A stretch of DNA of 64,000 bases from Heterocephalus glaber (GCF_000247695.1 NW_004624882.1:1623199-1687198), one strand, 5' to 3'. Positions 20,890 through 33,400 are shown, numbered from the stretch's first letter. A program made the numbers and translations. Notes: generated by a model from the letters alone, not told the origin.

Positions 20890-23527
20890 TGACCTGTAAA
20901 TGTCATCTGAAAGCTTGAACGACACACTGTGCACTTCTCTTTCCTTGAGCTGCCTCTGGAGATGAGACTAACTCCCTTGTCACCCCACTATTCAGCCTCT
21001 CTCACCTGGAGTGGCAGCACTGTGTGAGAGAAAGTGCACATACAGGCAGATGCCAAGCTCACCTCCTGATCTTCTCAGGTATTGCCTAACTGACCTTGAG
21101 CAAATTTCAGAACTCACTAGTATAGTACGGAGTCCTGTACAGAGTTACCGTTTGTCTCATCCTGCTCCTCAACTGTAAATGAGACTAATTACCCCCACTC
21201 ATAGAGATGTGCAAGGACTTGGTTTATGTTGCTCAAAGGAAAGCTTGACAAATGATGGTTGCCTCCTTTTTCCTTAAAAAATAAATAAGTTCAAGAGCGT
21301 CTTTCAGCAGCTTCTGATTGCATGAGAAAACAAGCTAGCAAAAGAGTGGCAAGGGAGTACAAAATCCCTTTTTACATCTTACTTTTTCAAAGAATCCTTT
21401 TCTGCCTCATCCTGTAGTCTTACAAGCCAATGCATTTTGCAGATCCCATTTATAACTAAAATCCACTACCTTACCACTGAGTTTACAAACATGATAGTCT
21501 CTGCTACTCCACCATGTGGGGTGGGTTCCCAGCAGGGAGGGGGAACTTGATCACTGCTACCTCCCGTCTACCCTGCTCCATTGCTTGGGAGCAGGGACAA
21601 GACTTGCCTCATTACATCTTTCCTCTCTTCTTAACGATCTCATGAATATCCTGCCATCTTGGAACATTCCCATCCACCAGGGAGCTATTAATCTACAGGA
21701 ATTTAAAAACAGCATCTCCTTGAGTGAAAGGTGAGATGTTTCTACTACCAATCGTTGTATGCTCTCTAGTAGTTCTCAATGGGATGAGGACATCCCCAAT
21801 GATAGAAGAGCACCACCAAGATTAACTGGATGAGATCACAGATGTTAAATGTCTTTTCATGTAAGGACCAACCTGTACAATGAAGAATGATCTCTAACAT
21901 AATTTCTATAGTACTCTTTCCAACTGTTTGGAAGATGAGAACTCTGAAGCTGTTATGTGTCCAAGTTGACAGAGCTGGTTGAGAAATTCCTAGCGTAACT
22001 CCACAATTCTCCTCTTAGATGCAAGTTGCTTCCAAGCTATGGTATTTCTGCATCTCAATCATAAGAAGAGATGCAGGGACATTACACAGGTTGGATGTTG
22101 GTTCAGTTAGGAAAGAAGGACGAGGATGTTTACCTGCAAGTTCACATGTAAATGATGTACATAAGGTATAATACAACCCTTGAAACTCCACACAACAGGC
22201 CACAAAACACTGCAGTATCCCAGGGGAAAATAGGTTATTGAGCTTAAAGAACCATTAAGGTTAAATAGGCATACATGTGACTCTGGTTATGCTGGTATAT
22301 GATCTGACACTGGGTTAAAGCAGCATGGGAGCAGGATAACTTCAGAATGACAATTTATCCAACTTGCCAAATACTTCATTTCATAAATGGAGCCTAAAGT
22401 GATTTGAAGAGGTTGAGAAACAATGAAGTTAGTAAAAGTGAGGCAGATGGAGATCACATAGTGAATGACATTGATGAAGTGGTGAGGATGTTTGAACATA
22501 TGTTGTAGCAAAGCCAAAATCAACACATGCACAAACACGAGACAAGCAATAGACGTGCTTCAGGTACAGTGGCTGCAAAGTTGGTCAATTCACTTAGATT
22601 TAATTCCAAAAATAAAAAAAATTAAGTAATTTTTTCAAAGTTGGGTAGCTCTGAATTCATTTTGAGAGTTCTGTCTGCAAACATTTTTTTTCCAGTTTCA
22701 TGCTTATCATTAGAATAGACACACAGGCAAACACACTGAGTAAAACAGGATCGGTGAAGAGCTTGGCTACCTGCTTGGCAAACCTTGTCTTCCCATTGCC
22801 TGGGCAAAAAGTTAGACTACACTTAGCTTCCTGAGAAGGTAGGTTCATCCATTGGCTGGCTTTATGCCATGGGAAGAGGGTGGAAATGCTGTATACTCCT
22901 ATTAAACTTTCATGTGTCCTTGTATCTTCTTTCTCTCCTGCCAGTTTGACAGGGACAAATTGGAAGCTGTGTGGTGAAGATAGCAGAGCCATAGGATGCT
23001 AAGGGTCTGTGTCTGGTCCCTGTATTACTCTCTAAAGGAGAGACATCCACTTATCTGGAGCACCTACTCTGGAATTTCTGCAATTGATGATCTCCTATTG
23101 TAACTGAGTCTTTGCCTGGTTTGTGGTTTGTTACAGCAGCTAGTCCTAACACTGGTCTTTGTCATTAAGAAACACATAGAATTGTGACAAAGAAAGTCAA
23201 GTTTGCACACTGATAACACTACATGGTATAGATTATAATAAAGATCTATATGCCCCCCAGTGTGTAAAGATATGGGAGCAATTGACTTTGGGGAGTGGAT
23301 TATGAAAGATCAGAGAAACCATCAAAAATGTCTGTTATATTTATCTCTCTGCTTATTATTTTTTTCTCATTTCTCCACTTCCAAAAGAGAATTTTAGGTG
23401 GTCTGAAAAAAAGCAATAATTGCCTTATCTTTATTATTATTTCTAGCAAAAAGCCTCTGCTTCATTTCTCTACCTCTATGATCTTTTATCTTCAGGTCGG
23501 GTTTCTTTAAATTTCATTGGTTTAGGT
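20890..23527. other. Intronic sequence, nothing recognised
   Basis: Unique-looking intron. Several 60-110-codon frames are uninterrupted but lack homology or splice signals that I recognise. Confidence 0.45.
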
Positions 23528-23752
23528 CAGAGGTCAGTAAACAAGGCCTGTGATCTAAATGTGGGCCCCTTGCCTTCCTGTTTTGTGAATAAAATTTTAT
23601 CAGAATATAGCCACAATCATTTGTTTATGTATCATCTATGACTATTTTTGTGTTACAATGGCAGAATTGAGTTGTGGAAGGGATCATATGGCTTGCAAAG
23701 CCTAAAATACTTGCTATCTGGTCCTTTACAGAGAAAGATTTGCTGGTCCCTG
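23528..23752 (-). mobile_element. Non-autonomous hAT (Charlie-type) element
   Basis: Begins CAGAGGTCAGTAAAC and ends TTTGCTGGTCCCTG, imperfect inverted termini. Interior has TGTGAATAAAATTTTATCAGA, ATAGCCACAATCATTTG, GCAAAGCCTAAAATACTTGC and TATCTGGTCCTTTACAGA. Candidate 8-bp target duplication: GTTTAGGT before, ATTTAAGT after (6 of 8). Confidence 0.8.
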
Positions 23753-24089
23753 ATTTAAGTGATGCCTAACCTAAAATGAGCCCCAGCAGGGTACATGCCA
23801 ACAGCCACATATCTTTACACATACCTTCACCCATATGAGAGAACACTAAAATCACTCTTTTCTTGTCAGCACACTGCTACATTCCTCATGTCTATGTGGA
23901 CCCCAAAGTCAAGTTCACCCCCAAACGATGAGTTCCAACATCCCAGGTGTGAGCCCTGGGTACCTTACACACCTTGTGTCTTGGGGCTTTAAAATCATGT
24001 CTCAAGTTGTTTTCATCCTTAAAGACTAGATTTCTGTTCAGGTTCCTCTCTGTGTTTTGATTGGATGCTCAGGTTTGTACTCAAGTCCC

Positions 24090-24305
24090 CTACCCTGCAA
24101 TTTTAAGAGCAGTAATGACAGCCTCTCACACAATGACCTAACTGATTACAAGTCACAAAGCGCTCTCATGTACATTACCTCATTTGATACTTAGACAAGG
24201 GCTTAGACGTGCAAATTCGTAGCCACTTTTACAGACTAAGAGACTATGATCCTGAGGCTTCAGCAACTTGTCCATGATCATTAAGCTATGGCAATGAAGC
24301 TGACG
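24090..24305 (-). repeat. MIR SINE, antisense
   Basis: ATGTACATTACCTCATTTGATACTTAG, then TTTTACAGACTAAGAGACT and TGAGGCTTCAGCAACTTGTCC, the reverse-complement MIR core. Confidence 0.75.
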
Positions 24306-24319
24306 CTAACCTGATGAAG

Positions 24320-24556
24320 ACAACAATAACATAAATTTATTAAGAGCTGATTATGTGCTCATACTATACTAAGGGCTTTATTCATTGTGGTTTATCTAAT
24401 TCTTATAATAACTTTGTAAATTAGGTCTTTTATAGGTGAAGAAACTGAAGATTATGTAAATTAAGTTCTCTGCTCAAAGTCACACACAAATTCACTGTTG
24501 AGGTAGGATCTGAGTTCAGATTTTTCTGTCTTCTACACCATATGTCTTTTCACTGG
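24320..24556 (-). repeat. MIR SINE, antisense (second copy)
   Basis: ATTTATTAAGAGCTGATTATGTGC, TTATAATAACTTTGTAAATTAGG, GAAGAAACTGAAG, then AAAGTCACACACAAATTCAC. A second MIR lies next to the previous one in the same orientation. Confidence 0.8.
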
Positions 24557-24760
24557 GTAGCAGGATGACATTTTGAAATAGTCACTAAAGTTCTCCTCTC
24601 ATTCCCATATCCCTCATTTTTTTTGCTCTGCTTGGTTACCTGTATTTCTTTACCCATTCGATCATCTAGAACAAATACTTATTCCTCCAAGACATCGTTG
24701 TTATAGAAAAAAAGTCAAAACATAAAACAAAATAAAACAACAACAATAAAAACCACCTAG

Positions 24761-24856
24761 GGGGCCAGGGATTTAGCTCAGTGGTTTCGCCACCTGCTGC
24801 ACAAGTGCAAGCACCTGAGTTCGGTCCTTGGTACAAAAAAACCAAAAAACCAAAAA
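24761..24856 (+). repeat. Young ID-type (tRNA-like) SINE
   Basis: Same body as at 13955 (GGATTTAGCTCAGTGG, then CACAAGTGCAAGCACC, then GAGTTCGGTCCTTGG). The A/C-rich tail follows. Flanks are AAACCACCTAG at 24750-24760 and again directly after the tail, a near-perfect target duplication. Confidence 0.9.
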
Positions 24857-24867
24857 AAACCACCTAG

Positions 24868-26558
24868 GTTTTAGAAACTGAGAGTAAATCTAGGAAAGAT
24901 ATTCAAAAAATTACAGTAAAATTTACTCCTCCTCATAAAGGGAACTAGTCTGAGGATGGGGAAAATAAGGTGACTCTTAGGGCAAACAAAAAGGCCCAGA
25001 TTTGTGGGTGCCTGCAAAAGAGCTGGCAGGCTCCCTGTCTTTTTGGAAGCTGGTTCTCCAGGAAGAACTAATTGGGGACCCTCAGATAGCATGTGGAATG
25101 AAGGAGGATTGGCAACCTGTGTCTTCTTTCCTGTCAATCCTGGGAAGGTGATGAGACTCTGAAGGAAATTAGTTCCAGAGATTATTCTATGTCTCAGTAT
25201 GGCTCAGGAGTGACAAATGAATGCAAAATGACAGAAAAGTAGCTAAGGAAGTATTGATAGTATTGAGAGAGGAATGATACAAGGGCTCCCTGTCTATGGA
25301 AGTGATCAAGGGCAGATCAAATTGGCACAAAGATATCTCAGGAAATGCTGGTGAGATGGACAATGCTATTGAGGAACACATATATACTATATCCAATGCC
25401 TCCTTCCATTAAATCAAACCATCTAACTGTAGATTTAACATGAAGAAAAATAGGATCAACTGATCATACCCTAGAATGAGGATTGGAAATAAACATTGTA
25501 TTACTGCAGATAACAGTAAATAGCCACACACTTCTTACACACTGGAATACACAGCCTGAAGTTCTTGCCAACCACATCCACTTACTGTATGTATTACCTG
25601 TAAAACTGACCTCTAGCTTTGAGTTTTTGAGACCCTCATACTACAAACATCTCTTAGGAATGAGGCTTACACACTGGTTCTAGGCATGTTCTCATAGGGC
25701 AGGCAGTCATTTGTAAATCTGTAGTTCTGAAGAGTTAACAAAACATAGCTTAGATCCCTTAATTATGTTCTTCTATTTTTTCTTAATATAAGTAAGACGT
25801 TAAGACATTCAGTAGTCAACCATGTGAGATCACCGAAAACATGCCCCACTTTAAATTTGTTCTGCCTCTTCAAACTTCAACATTAATTTTCCACACATGA
25901 GTTACATAAAAGCTTCTACAATAATGGAACAATTTAATGAGTGAGTGGGAGGTGGTCATTAACAAAATCTAGGAACATTAAAATAATATGGGTGAGGCCA
26001 TTTTTCTTATTAATTTTCATCATTATGTGTCATTATAACTTTTATGAACTATGAACTCAAATCCCTTTTTCTATTTTATCCTTATTAGAACATTTTTTTT
26101 CACACTTTCCCTTTTCTGGAAAGGCTAACCTCTTTCTTCCCAGGCTCTGTAACTTGCAATTGCCAGAAAACATGTATACTGCAAGTGTGTATTAGGTGAG
26201 ACTACATTTGTAGTGTCAGCATACCACAAGGCCGTTTCTTTTGTGTTTTCACTGAAATTGCTTGCTGGCTTTACTATAAAAAGGCTTTATTATATCATAC
26301 ATCACCATGCATATTTTATGGGCTGGACGTTCAGGAGATGTTCCTCACTTTGTTATTTTACTAAGCAGCACCATGATGCACCTAAGTCCAGCTGAAATTA
26401 GGTAGGAAGGTGACCTTTGTAATGTATTTTTTTGCAGATTCAGTGTTCCTGGAAAATGATGTGATTTGACTTCCCATTATAATCCTGATCAGAAGGGACT
26501 GATAAAAATCAGATGGGCTGAGACCTAATTTTTAGATGGATTCCTTCTAAATGTTCTT
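24868..26558. other. Intronic sequence, nothing recognised
   Basis: Unique-looking intron; no exon or repeat recognised before the LINE-1 promoter region. Confidence 0.4.
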
Positions 26559-26594
26559 TTTTCTCTTACTGATTTTGCCACTCTTGGCACAGGA

Positions 26595-26890
26595 GATGAG
26601 CCACCCCCAGTGCCCAGGAAGAGGCTTCTGGGCCACCGTTCCACTCCCCTGAGAGCACAGGATGTGAGCCTCTCCCAGTGCCCAGGAGGACGCTTCCAGG
26701 ACACCATACCACCCTCTCCCCCAGCACAGAGGACGTGAGCAACTTCCAGTGCCCAGGAGGAAGCTTCCGGGCTGCCATATCAACCCCTCCCCCAGCACTG
26801 AAGAGGTGAGCTGCTCCCAGCACCCAGGAGGAGGCTTCTGGGCCGCCGTACCAAACCCTTCAGCACAGAGGAGGTGAGCCCCCCCCCCAC
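26595..26890 (+). promoter_or_regulatory. LINE-1 5' UTR tandem monomers
   Basis: At least four tandem units of about 66-71 bp, starting near 26595, 26661, 26732 and 26802, with a partial fifth near 26871. Each repeats a GTGAGC...CCCAGTGCCCAGGAGGA...CTTCC pattern and a CAGCAC(A/T)GAGGA-like junction. In mouse LINE-1 such repeated units act as the internal promoter; here the role is inferred from position and tandem layout. A C-run precedes the ORF1 ATG. Confidence 0.75.
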
Positions 26891-26896
26891 ATCAAA

Positions 26897-27870
26897 ATGA
26901 GAAGACTCATAAACAAGTCTCAAAACCAGACTTCCAGATCACCTAAAGCAACCCCAAAGGGAAATGAGATGGAACAATCTGATACTCAACCACCTGGACT
27001 CCCTGAACTGGCAACAAAAGAGGATCTGGAAAAAATGAAATCAGAAATAATTTCTCAGATAACAGCAGAGATTGTGCCCATGGTGGAAGACATGATTAAT
27101 AAATCTAGAGAAGAAACAGATAAAAAATTAGAGGAACTGAGGAGCAGGATGGAATCCCAACATAGGAAACAAATGGAATCCATAAAACAGATACAAACAG
27201 ATTTCCAAGAGATTAAAAACTTCATTGAAAGCTTACACAGCAGAATGAGCCAATGTGAAGACAGAATTTCAGATATAGAAGATAAGATTGCATTTAATGA
27301 CCAGGAAAAGAAAAATTGCTTTAAAATAGTAAGAGTCCACGAGAAATCAATCCAGCAGCTGCTAGATGATGCAAAGAAGAATAACGTAAGACTCATTAGA
27401 GTCAATGAAGAAACAGGAGAGAGTGCAGATGACATTAAAAAGAACTGTTCACAGAAGCAATGGCAGAAAACTTCCCAAGCAGGGGAAAAGAACTTCACAT
27501 ACAGGTAAGTGAGGCATATAGGACTCCAACTAGCCTTGATCAAAAAAAAAAATCTACACATAGGCATGTAATTGTTAAGATCCCAGAAACTCAACAGAAG
27601 AACAAAATTCTACAAGCAGGTAGAGAAAAGAAACAAATCACATACAAAGGAAAGCCCATCAGAATCACAGCAGACTTCTCAATGCAAACCCTCAAGGCAA
27701 GAAGAGCTTGGAGTGACGTATTTCAAGCCCTAAAGGAAAACAGCCTCCAACCCAGAGTGATGTACCCTGCAAAACTATCTTTCAAAATTGATGGAGAAAT
27801 AAGATACTTTCATGACAAAGAGCACCTTAGGAACTTCATGAATACCAAACCAGCACTCCAAAAATTTTAG
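26897..27870 (+). pseudogene. LINE-1 ORF1 protein, one frameshift
   Basis: Starts MRRLINKSQNQTSRSPKATP and continues with a long coiled-coil region (about residues 35-150, including TDKKLEELRSRMESQ and SRMSQCEDRISDIEDKIAF), typical of the ORF1 RNA-binding chaperone that trimerises. The frame is lost at about 27435-27460. The next frame (from 27460) carries the RRM/C-terminal part: THRHVIVKIP, FSMQTLKARRAWSDVFQ and MYPAKLSFKIDGEIRYF, ending at 27870. ORF1 would bind LINE-1 RNA; this copy cannot because of the frameshift. Confidence 0.9.
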
Positions 27871-28550
27871 ACAACATCCTAGGAAAATACAATTAGGATC
27901 ACAACCCCAGGAAGCAAAACAGAATGAACCTGTTGGGCGTGACAAGAAATTAAATGCAAAGGGGGAGAATCCAACAAAAAGAAAAAGTCATGACAATGTT
28001 AAGTCAATACGTATCAGTTATTACCATCGATGTTAATGGTCTCAACCAACCAAAAGAAATAGACTGGCAGAATGGGTCAAGAAGCAAGATCCAACAATAT
28101 GCTACATACAAGAAACAAACTTAAAACAAAAAGAAACACATAGACTGAAAGTTAAAGGGTGGAAAACAATACTCCATGTGATAGGAACCTGAAAAAAAGC
28201 AGGAGTAGCTATTCTCTTTGCAGATCAAATGGATTTCAAACCAAAATTTAGCCATTCTCCCACTGACTGCAACCAGCAGGTACTCCTGAGCATTCTCTAT
28301 TAAAATGAAGGCAACTGCTTGGCAAACCTGGAATAGGAATCATGCTAGCCCCAAGTGGAGAGTGTCTCTGGGTCTTATGAGATAAGACCCAGGTTCTAGA
28401 GCACAGTTAAGGCTCTACTATTTGGTAGGCCCACCATGTAAGGAGGATTTAATATGCTCATCAGTCAGGTGTGGCCCCCTTTGGAATATGAGGGCCCTAT
28501 AGTTTATAATGACTCTCTTCCCTTCCTGCTGCATACTTTCCTCCTTGCTT

Positions 28551-28680
28551 TGACCAGGAGCAAGTGCTTCAACCTCTCTAAGCCTCAGATTCCACTCTGC
28601 AATGTGTGTACGATAAACGGCACTTGCTCATAGGGTTGTTTGAGGAAAATGCACATATTTAAATTATAGCATATGTTGAT
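28551..28680 (+). repeat. MIR SINE
   Basis: TTCAACCTCTCTAAGCCTCAG followed by GCTCATAGGGTTGTTTGAGG, the forward MIR core. Confidence 0.7.
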
Positions 28681-28837
28681 ATATGTATACATTATGAAGT
28701 GATCATCACAATGAAGTTAACACATTCTCACCTTACATAGTTATGACTTGTGTGTGTGGTGAAAACAATAAGATTATTCTCTTAGTAAGTTTCAAGTGTA
28801 TAGTACAATATTATTAGCTACAACTATAGCTACTATG

Positions 28838-29201
28838 TGTCTTAGTCCATTATTTTATTGCTATAAGAAAATATAACAGATTGGGCAGTTTATAATGAAC
28901 AGAGATTTATTGGCTCATAATACTGGAAGCTGGAAAGTTCCGAATGACGGGGCCAGCTTCTGTGGAGGATATTCTTGTTAGTTATTCCACTGTATGAGGA
29001 GAAAGGGCAAGAAAGCGCAAGGAAGAAAAGACCTCCCCCTTCACTCTCCAGCCATTTTATAAGGGTTCTAATCTCATCCAGGAGGGCTCTGCCTCAGAAC
29101 TTAATTTCTTCTTAAAGGCTTTACTTCTTAATATTATCACCTTGGGAATTAGGTTTTAACCTATAAATTCTTGAGTGGATAAAAACATTCAAATCATAGC
29201 A
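28838..29201 (-). mobile_element. MaLR-type LTR, antisense
   Basis: TGTCTTAGTCCATTATTTTATTGC at the left, TTTATTGGCTCATAATACTGG, CCACCTCC-like CTTAATATTATCACCTTGGG, and CATTCAAATCATAGCA at the right. TG..CA ends. No target duplication seen. Confidence 0.72.
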
Positions 29202-31110
29202 TTTTCTCCCTGGCCCCCTATTTCTCTTTTCAGTTCTGTTAGTATTTGCTTTACACATTTAGGTGTTCCAATGTTGGGGGCACATATATTTACATTTGGT
29301 ATATCCTGTGGATGAACTGACCCTTTTATCATTATATAGAGATCTTTGCCTCTTGTGAGACATTTTGACTAAGAATCTCTTTTGTCTGATGTAAGTACAG
29401 CCACTCCTGCTCTCTTGTGGTTTCCATTTGCATGGAATATCTTTTTCCATCCCTTGACTTTCAGCCTGTGTGAGTCCTTGCAGCTGAAATGTCTCTTGTA
29501 GGTAGCATATGGTTGGATTTTATTTTTTTATCCATTCAGCTACTGTGTCTTCATTGGAGAATTTATACTACTTGCACTTAAAGTAATTATTGATTCTAAT
29601 GAATTACTGTTACCATTCTCTTCATTGTTTTCTGAGTGCTTTATAGCTCCATTCCCCTTTCTTCCTCTTTTTGTTTGATTTGTTGTTTTTTGGTGATGGT
29701 ATGCCTTAATTCTTTTCTGTTTATCTTTTCTATATCTCCTAAGGACTTTGTCTTTGTGGTTACTGTGAGGCTTATATTAAACATTTTACAGATATAAAAC
29801 TCTGTTTAAAGCTGATAAGTACTTGACTTCAATCATATGCAAAAAATCTACATTTTCCTTCTTCCTATATCCCCAGTTTTACACTATTGATATCATACTC
29901 TACAACTTTTTATATTGTGTGTCCATTTGCAAATTATTATAACTATAGTTATTTAATAACTTTGTTTTTAGTTTTAAAATATTTTTGTCTTTTAAATTTT
30001 ATAATTAAAAGTGTTTTGTATACCACCATCACAGTATTAAAGTATTCTAAATTTGAATTTAACTATATATTTACATTTACTAATGAGATTTATACTTTCA
30101 TGCATTTTTATGTACTCAGCATCCTTTCATTTCAACTAGAAGAACTCCCTTTAACATTTCTTATAAGGGAGGTTTAGTGGCAATGAACTCCCTCAACTTT
30201 TGCTTGAGAGTATCTTTATCTCTCTTTAATTTCTGAAGGACAGCTTTGTTGGATACGGAATTCTTGGTTGGAAATTTTTCTTTTAGCACTTTTAACATAT
30301 CATTAACTCCCTCCTGGCCTGCAAGTTTACTAATGAGCAAACTTCTGATAGCCTTATGGAAGTACTAGTGTATGAGATGACTCATTTTACTCTTGCTGAT
30401 TTCAGAATTCTTTGTGCTTACCTTTTGACAATTTGATTATAATGTGTCTTGGGGTAGTCTTCCTAGGGTTGACCTTTCTTTGAGGCCTTTGTGTTTCATG
30501 AATCTGGAATTCAAAATTCTTCCCCAAATTTGGGAAGTTCCCAACTATTATTTCTTTAGGCTTTCTTCCCTTGTCTCTTTCTAGTATTTACATAATACAT
30601 ACATTTGTTCAGTTGATGGTGTTCTATAGGTCCCATATGCTTTCTTCACTTTTTTATTTTCTTTTCTTTTTGTTCTGATCACTACTTAATTGCAAATGGC
30701 CTTCTTCAAGTTTACTGATTTGTCTTCATGATTGAATCTGCTATTGAAACTTTCTATTGAATTCATCAATTCTGTCATTGTATCATTTAGATCATGGATT
30801 GCTGTTTCACTCTTTTTTAATAAAACATTTCTTTACTAAATTTTTTCATCTAGTTCATACATTTTATTAGGTTCATTTAGTTATTTTGTCCTGATTTTTA
30901 GTTTTCTGTGCTTTTTTGCATCACTAGGAGCTTCTTTAAGATCATTATTTTGAATTACTTTTCATGCAGCTCATAGATCTCCATTGCTTTGGGTTCGTTA
31001 TTAAAGTACTATTGATTTCCTTTGATAGTAGATGTTTGCCTGTGTCTTTTATGTCCCCTGGTATAGTTAAGTTTACATCTGCATCTGAAGGAGCAAACAC
31101 TTTTTCCAAT
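29202..31110 (-). mobile_element. Old LINE-1 remnant, antisense
   Basis: Reverse-complement LINE-1 of an early (L1M or HAL1) type. Recognisable blocks are TTTGTCTGATGTAAGTACAGC, GCATGGAATATCTTTTTCCATCC, TTAAAGTAATTATTGATTC, GTATCTTTATCTCTCTTTAATTTC and ATAATGTGTCTTGGGG. Many frame breaks. No intact ORF is expected or seen. Confidence 0.7.
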
Positions 31111-31129
31111 CTTTAGAGACTGGTTTTAG

Positions 31130-32350
31130 CAAGTAAGAACCTTCTCCTGTTGGTTTCTCAGGCTAATAGGGTTGCTATCTGGAATCGTAGTCAAGTGGGT
31201 TTGGAGCTAGGTCATGTCACTGCTGCTGGATCTGCAGTGCGGTCCATGGTTCGCAGGCCTGTGATCAGGATCTTGGGAGTGTGTTATCTCTTCTGGTCTC
31301 TGGGAAGACTTGACTTCTTCTAGGATGTTGGTTGATTGGATTGGTGCTTGGAATGGGCCCATATTAGGGGTACACAGTTGAGTCTACTGATTATGGACCA
31401 ATTATAAATTATTTGGATGAGTATGACTCTCAAAATATCCCTGGGAAGGTTCTTGCTAGCTCATTTAGCATGTTCCTGGGTAAGCAGAACTGCCACCAGA
31501 GCATAATGAGAGAGGTTGGAGCTGAGTCACAGGGTTACCTCAGGGTCCACAGCTGATACTGAGATCTGCAGGGCTCCCTCTGGTGGCATGGATAGGCATA
31601 TAACTTAGTGGATTCCTGGGTAGGCAGGACTGCTTCTGGATCATGGATGAGGGTGGCTGGAATCAAGTTGCAGAGCTGCTTCAGGATGTGAAGTTGGACA
31701 AAGGTATACTAGCCTGCTTTCAGGGGACACAGATGGATTTGCTTTCCTCTTTGTCTTTGGGTAGGCAGAACCACTCCAGACCATGGCTGAGAGGATCTGG
31801 AGCCATGTTACAAGGCCACTTTAAATTCCACATTTAGAGTTGGTAGGCCTACCCTAAAGGAGCACAGATAGATGTGTCTCCCAGAAATCCCTGGTTACAC
31901 AGGACTGCCTCTGAGTGTGGCTAAGAGGGGGCTAGAACAGAGTTACAGGGTGGTCACAGGATTTATGGGATAGAGTTCATCAAGCCTACTGGCCTGTCCC
32001 ACACCAGGATCCTGGGGAGGCAGAATTGTCCCTAGACTGACTGAGAGAAGTTACTGCAGGGTTCTCATCTGGGACTGAGGTAGGTATGTCTGTTGCACAA
32101 AGACAAGTAGGTATGGCTCTTCCTTGGTCTACTGAAACATGGTGCTGGTAGTAGGATTACAGGCAAATAGACAAGACTGCAGCCAAGTCTATAGGGGAAC
32201 ATAGCTGTTTCTGGGTCTGTATCAGGGACCATGAACCTACCACCTGAGCATAGGTGGCTTTGCCTTCCAAAATCATCCTCCTTGGTCTTGGACTCCACCA
32301 GAGTTTTACAACCTCCTACCTGAATTGCTGCTACTGAGGATACAAGCAGA
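31130..32350 (-). repeat. Degenerate tandem repeats, about 120-141 bp, next to old LINE-1
   Basis: Repeated block CCTGGG(T/G)A(A/G)GCAG..CTGC...GGCTGGAGC..GTTACAGGG begins at about 31475, 31615, 31756, 31890 and 32010. Spacings are about 140, 141, 134 and 120 bp. It directly follows the antisense LINE-1 at its 5' side, so it is probably the old 5' UTR of the same element. Orientation taken from that element. Confidence 0.6.
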
Positions 32351-33229
32351 TAACCTTTTCTTCTACCCCCTAACATTATCCCCTTATCTTTTATTCTTAT
32401 TTCTTATTACAGTTATTTTCTTGTTAGAAGAACCCTACTATTTCCTGAAATAGCTCTCTAATCCTAGGGTATTAATATAGAAGTGATGACATGTCTGAGA
32501 GATGTGGGCAACATTTTGTAGCTAAATGGCCATAGCTATAGCATTGCTTACCAATCAGATAAGTAGGAATGATCAACTCAGGTAGTGAAAGGAGGCATAT
32601 TGAGGGAAGCTGGTTGTTCTAGTACACAGGATGGTACAAGGGGGAATTAGTCTCCAGTTTTGTGTTTTTTTATGGGATGGAGAACTCTCCACTTCCACTG
32701 GTGTGTTGGAAAGGCCAAGACTAAATTGTTTATGTGCTTATCCCTTCAGTATTGACTTTCAGTATTGAGCATGAGGGAGAAAGAGAGAAAGCATTTTCAA
32801 AGTCTGCTGCCAGGTCTCCACAACTGGGACTGGCTTCAGGGGAAAATATTATGATATATGTAGATCCTTGCATACATGTGCATTTTTCTGAGTGCAAGCA
32901 GAATTCCATGGTATTTATCAGTTTCTTAAATGAATCTCTAATTCAAAAAGGCCAATGTATCCAGTCTAACATGAACCAGTAGATTTATATCACTGCCTTG
33001 GCAGACATAATTTTGAGGTTGTGGTTTAGGATTGCCACCTAGGCAATACATTTTCCTATTTCTGCAGGTTGGAAAGTGTGTTCCTCAGGAGGGTTTTGAG
33101 TTTCCAAGAAATTGAAAGATCTATTTTACAATCCCCTTCCCATGCATAAACCTGCTCTTCTACTCAGTGTTGATGGTTACTCTTTACCACCACAGCTACT
33201 TTCCTTAATCTGCCCATCCATCTCCACCA
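32351..33229. other. Intronic sequence, nothing recognised
   Basis: No gene, RNA or repeat recognised. Confidence 0.4.
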
Positions 33230-33400
33230 AGCCTTTCTACCAAACACTATCCTCCCCACCAGCCTTACACTCATACAGTACAATAAATTAGAAATCTCTC
33301 TATGAGGGCAGAAATCATGTCTTGTGTATACACATATTCAGGGCCTTACATGATCTACATAATTAATGCTTAATAACTGTTGAAGTCCACTGAATTTAAT
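33230..33400 (+). mobile_element. LINE-2 3' end fragment
   Basis: ATGAGGGCAGAAATCATGTC, CAGGGCCTTACATGATCTACA and TTAATGCTTAATAACTGTTG match the L2 tail order. Confidence 0.55.

Larger units (their letters stand above)
26575..28250 (+). mobile_element. LINE-1 with 5' promoter monomers and ORF1, 3' truncated
   Basis: Holds a GC-rich tandem promoter (26595-26890), ORF1 (26897-27870, frameshifted) and the start of ORF2 to about 28250. The endonuclease block ITIDVNGLNQPKEIDW and the AGVAILFADQMDFKPKF block are recognisable but broken by stops. Everything after the first part of ORF2 is missing, so it lost its 3' end by a later deletion or recombination rather than by ordinary 5' truncation. Confidence 0.85.

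Noticed and set aside
26547..26823. Three overlapping minus-strand frames
   Set aside because: They lie in the tandem LINE-1 promoter units, which are GC-rich and lack stops by composition.
27055..27594. 179-codon minus-strand frame
   Set aside because: It is the antisense shadow of the LINE-1 ORF1 coiled-coil region.
32065..32376. 103-codon minus-strand frame
   Set aside because: It overlaps the degenerate tandem array, with no family match and no splice or start context.
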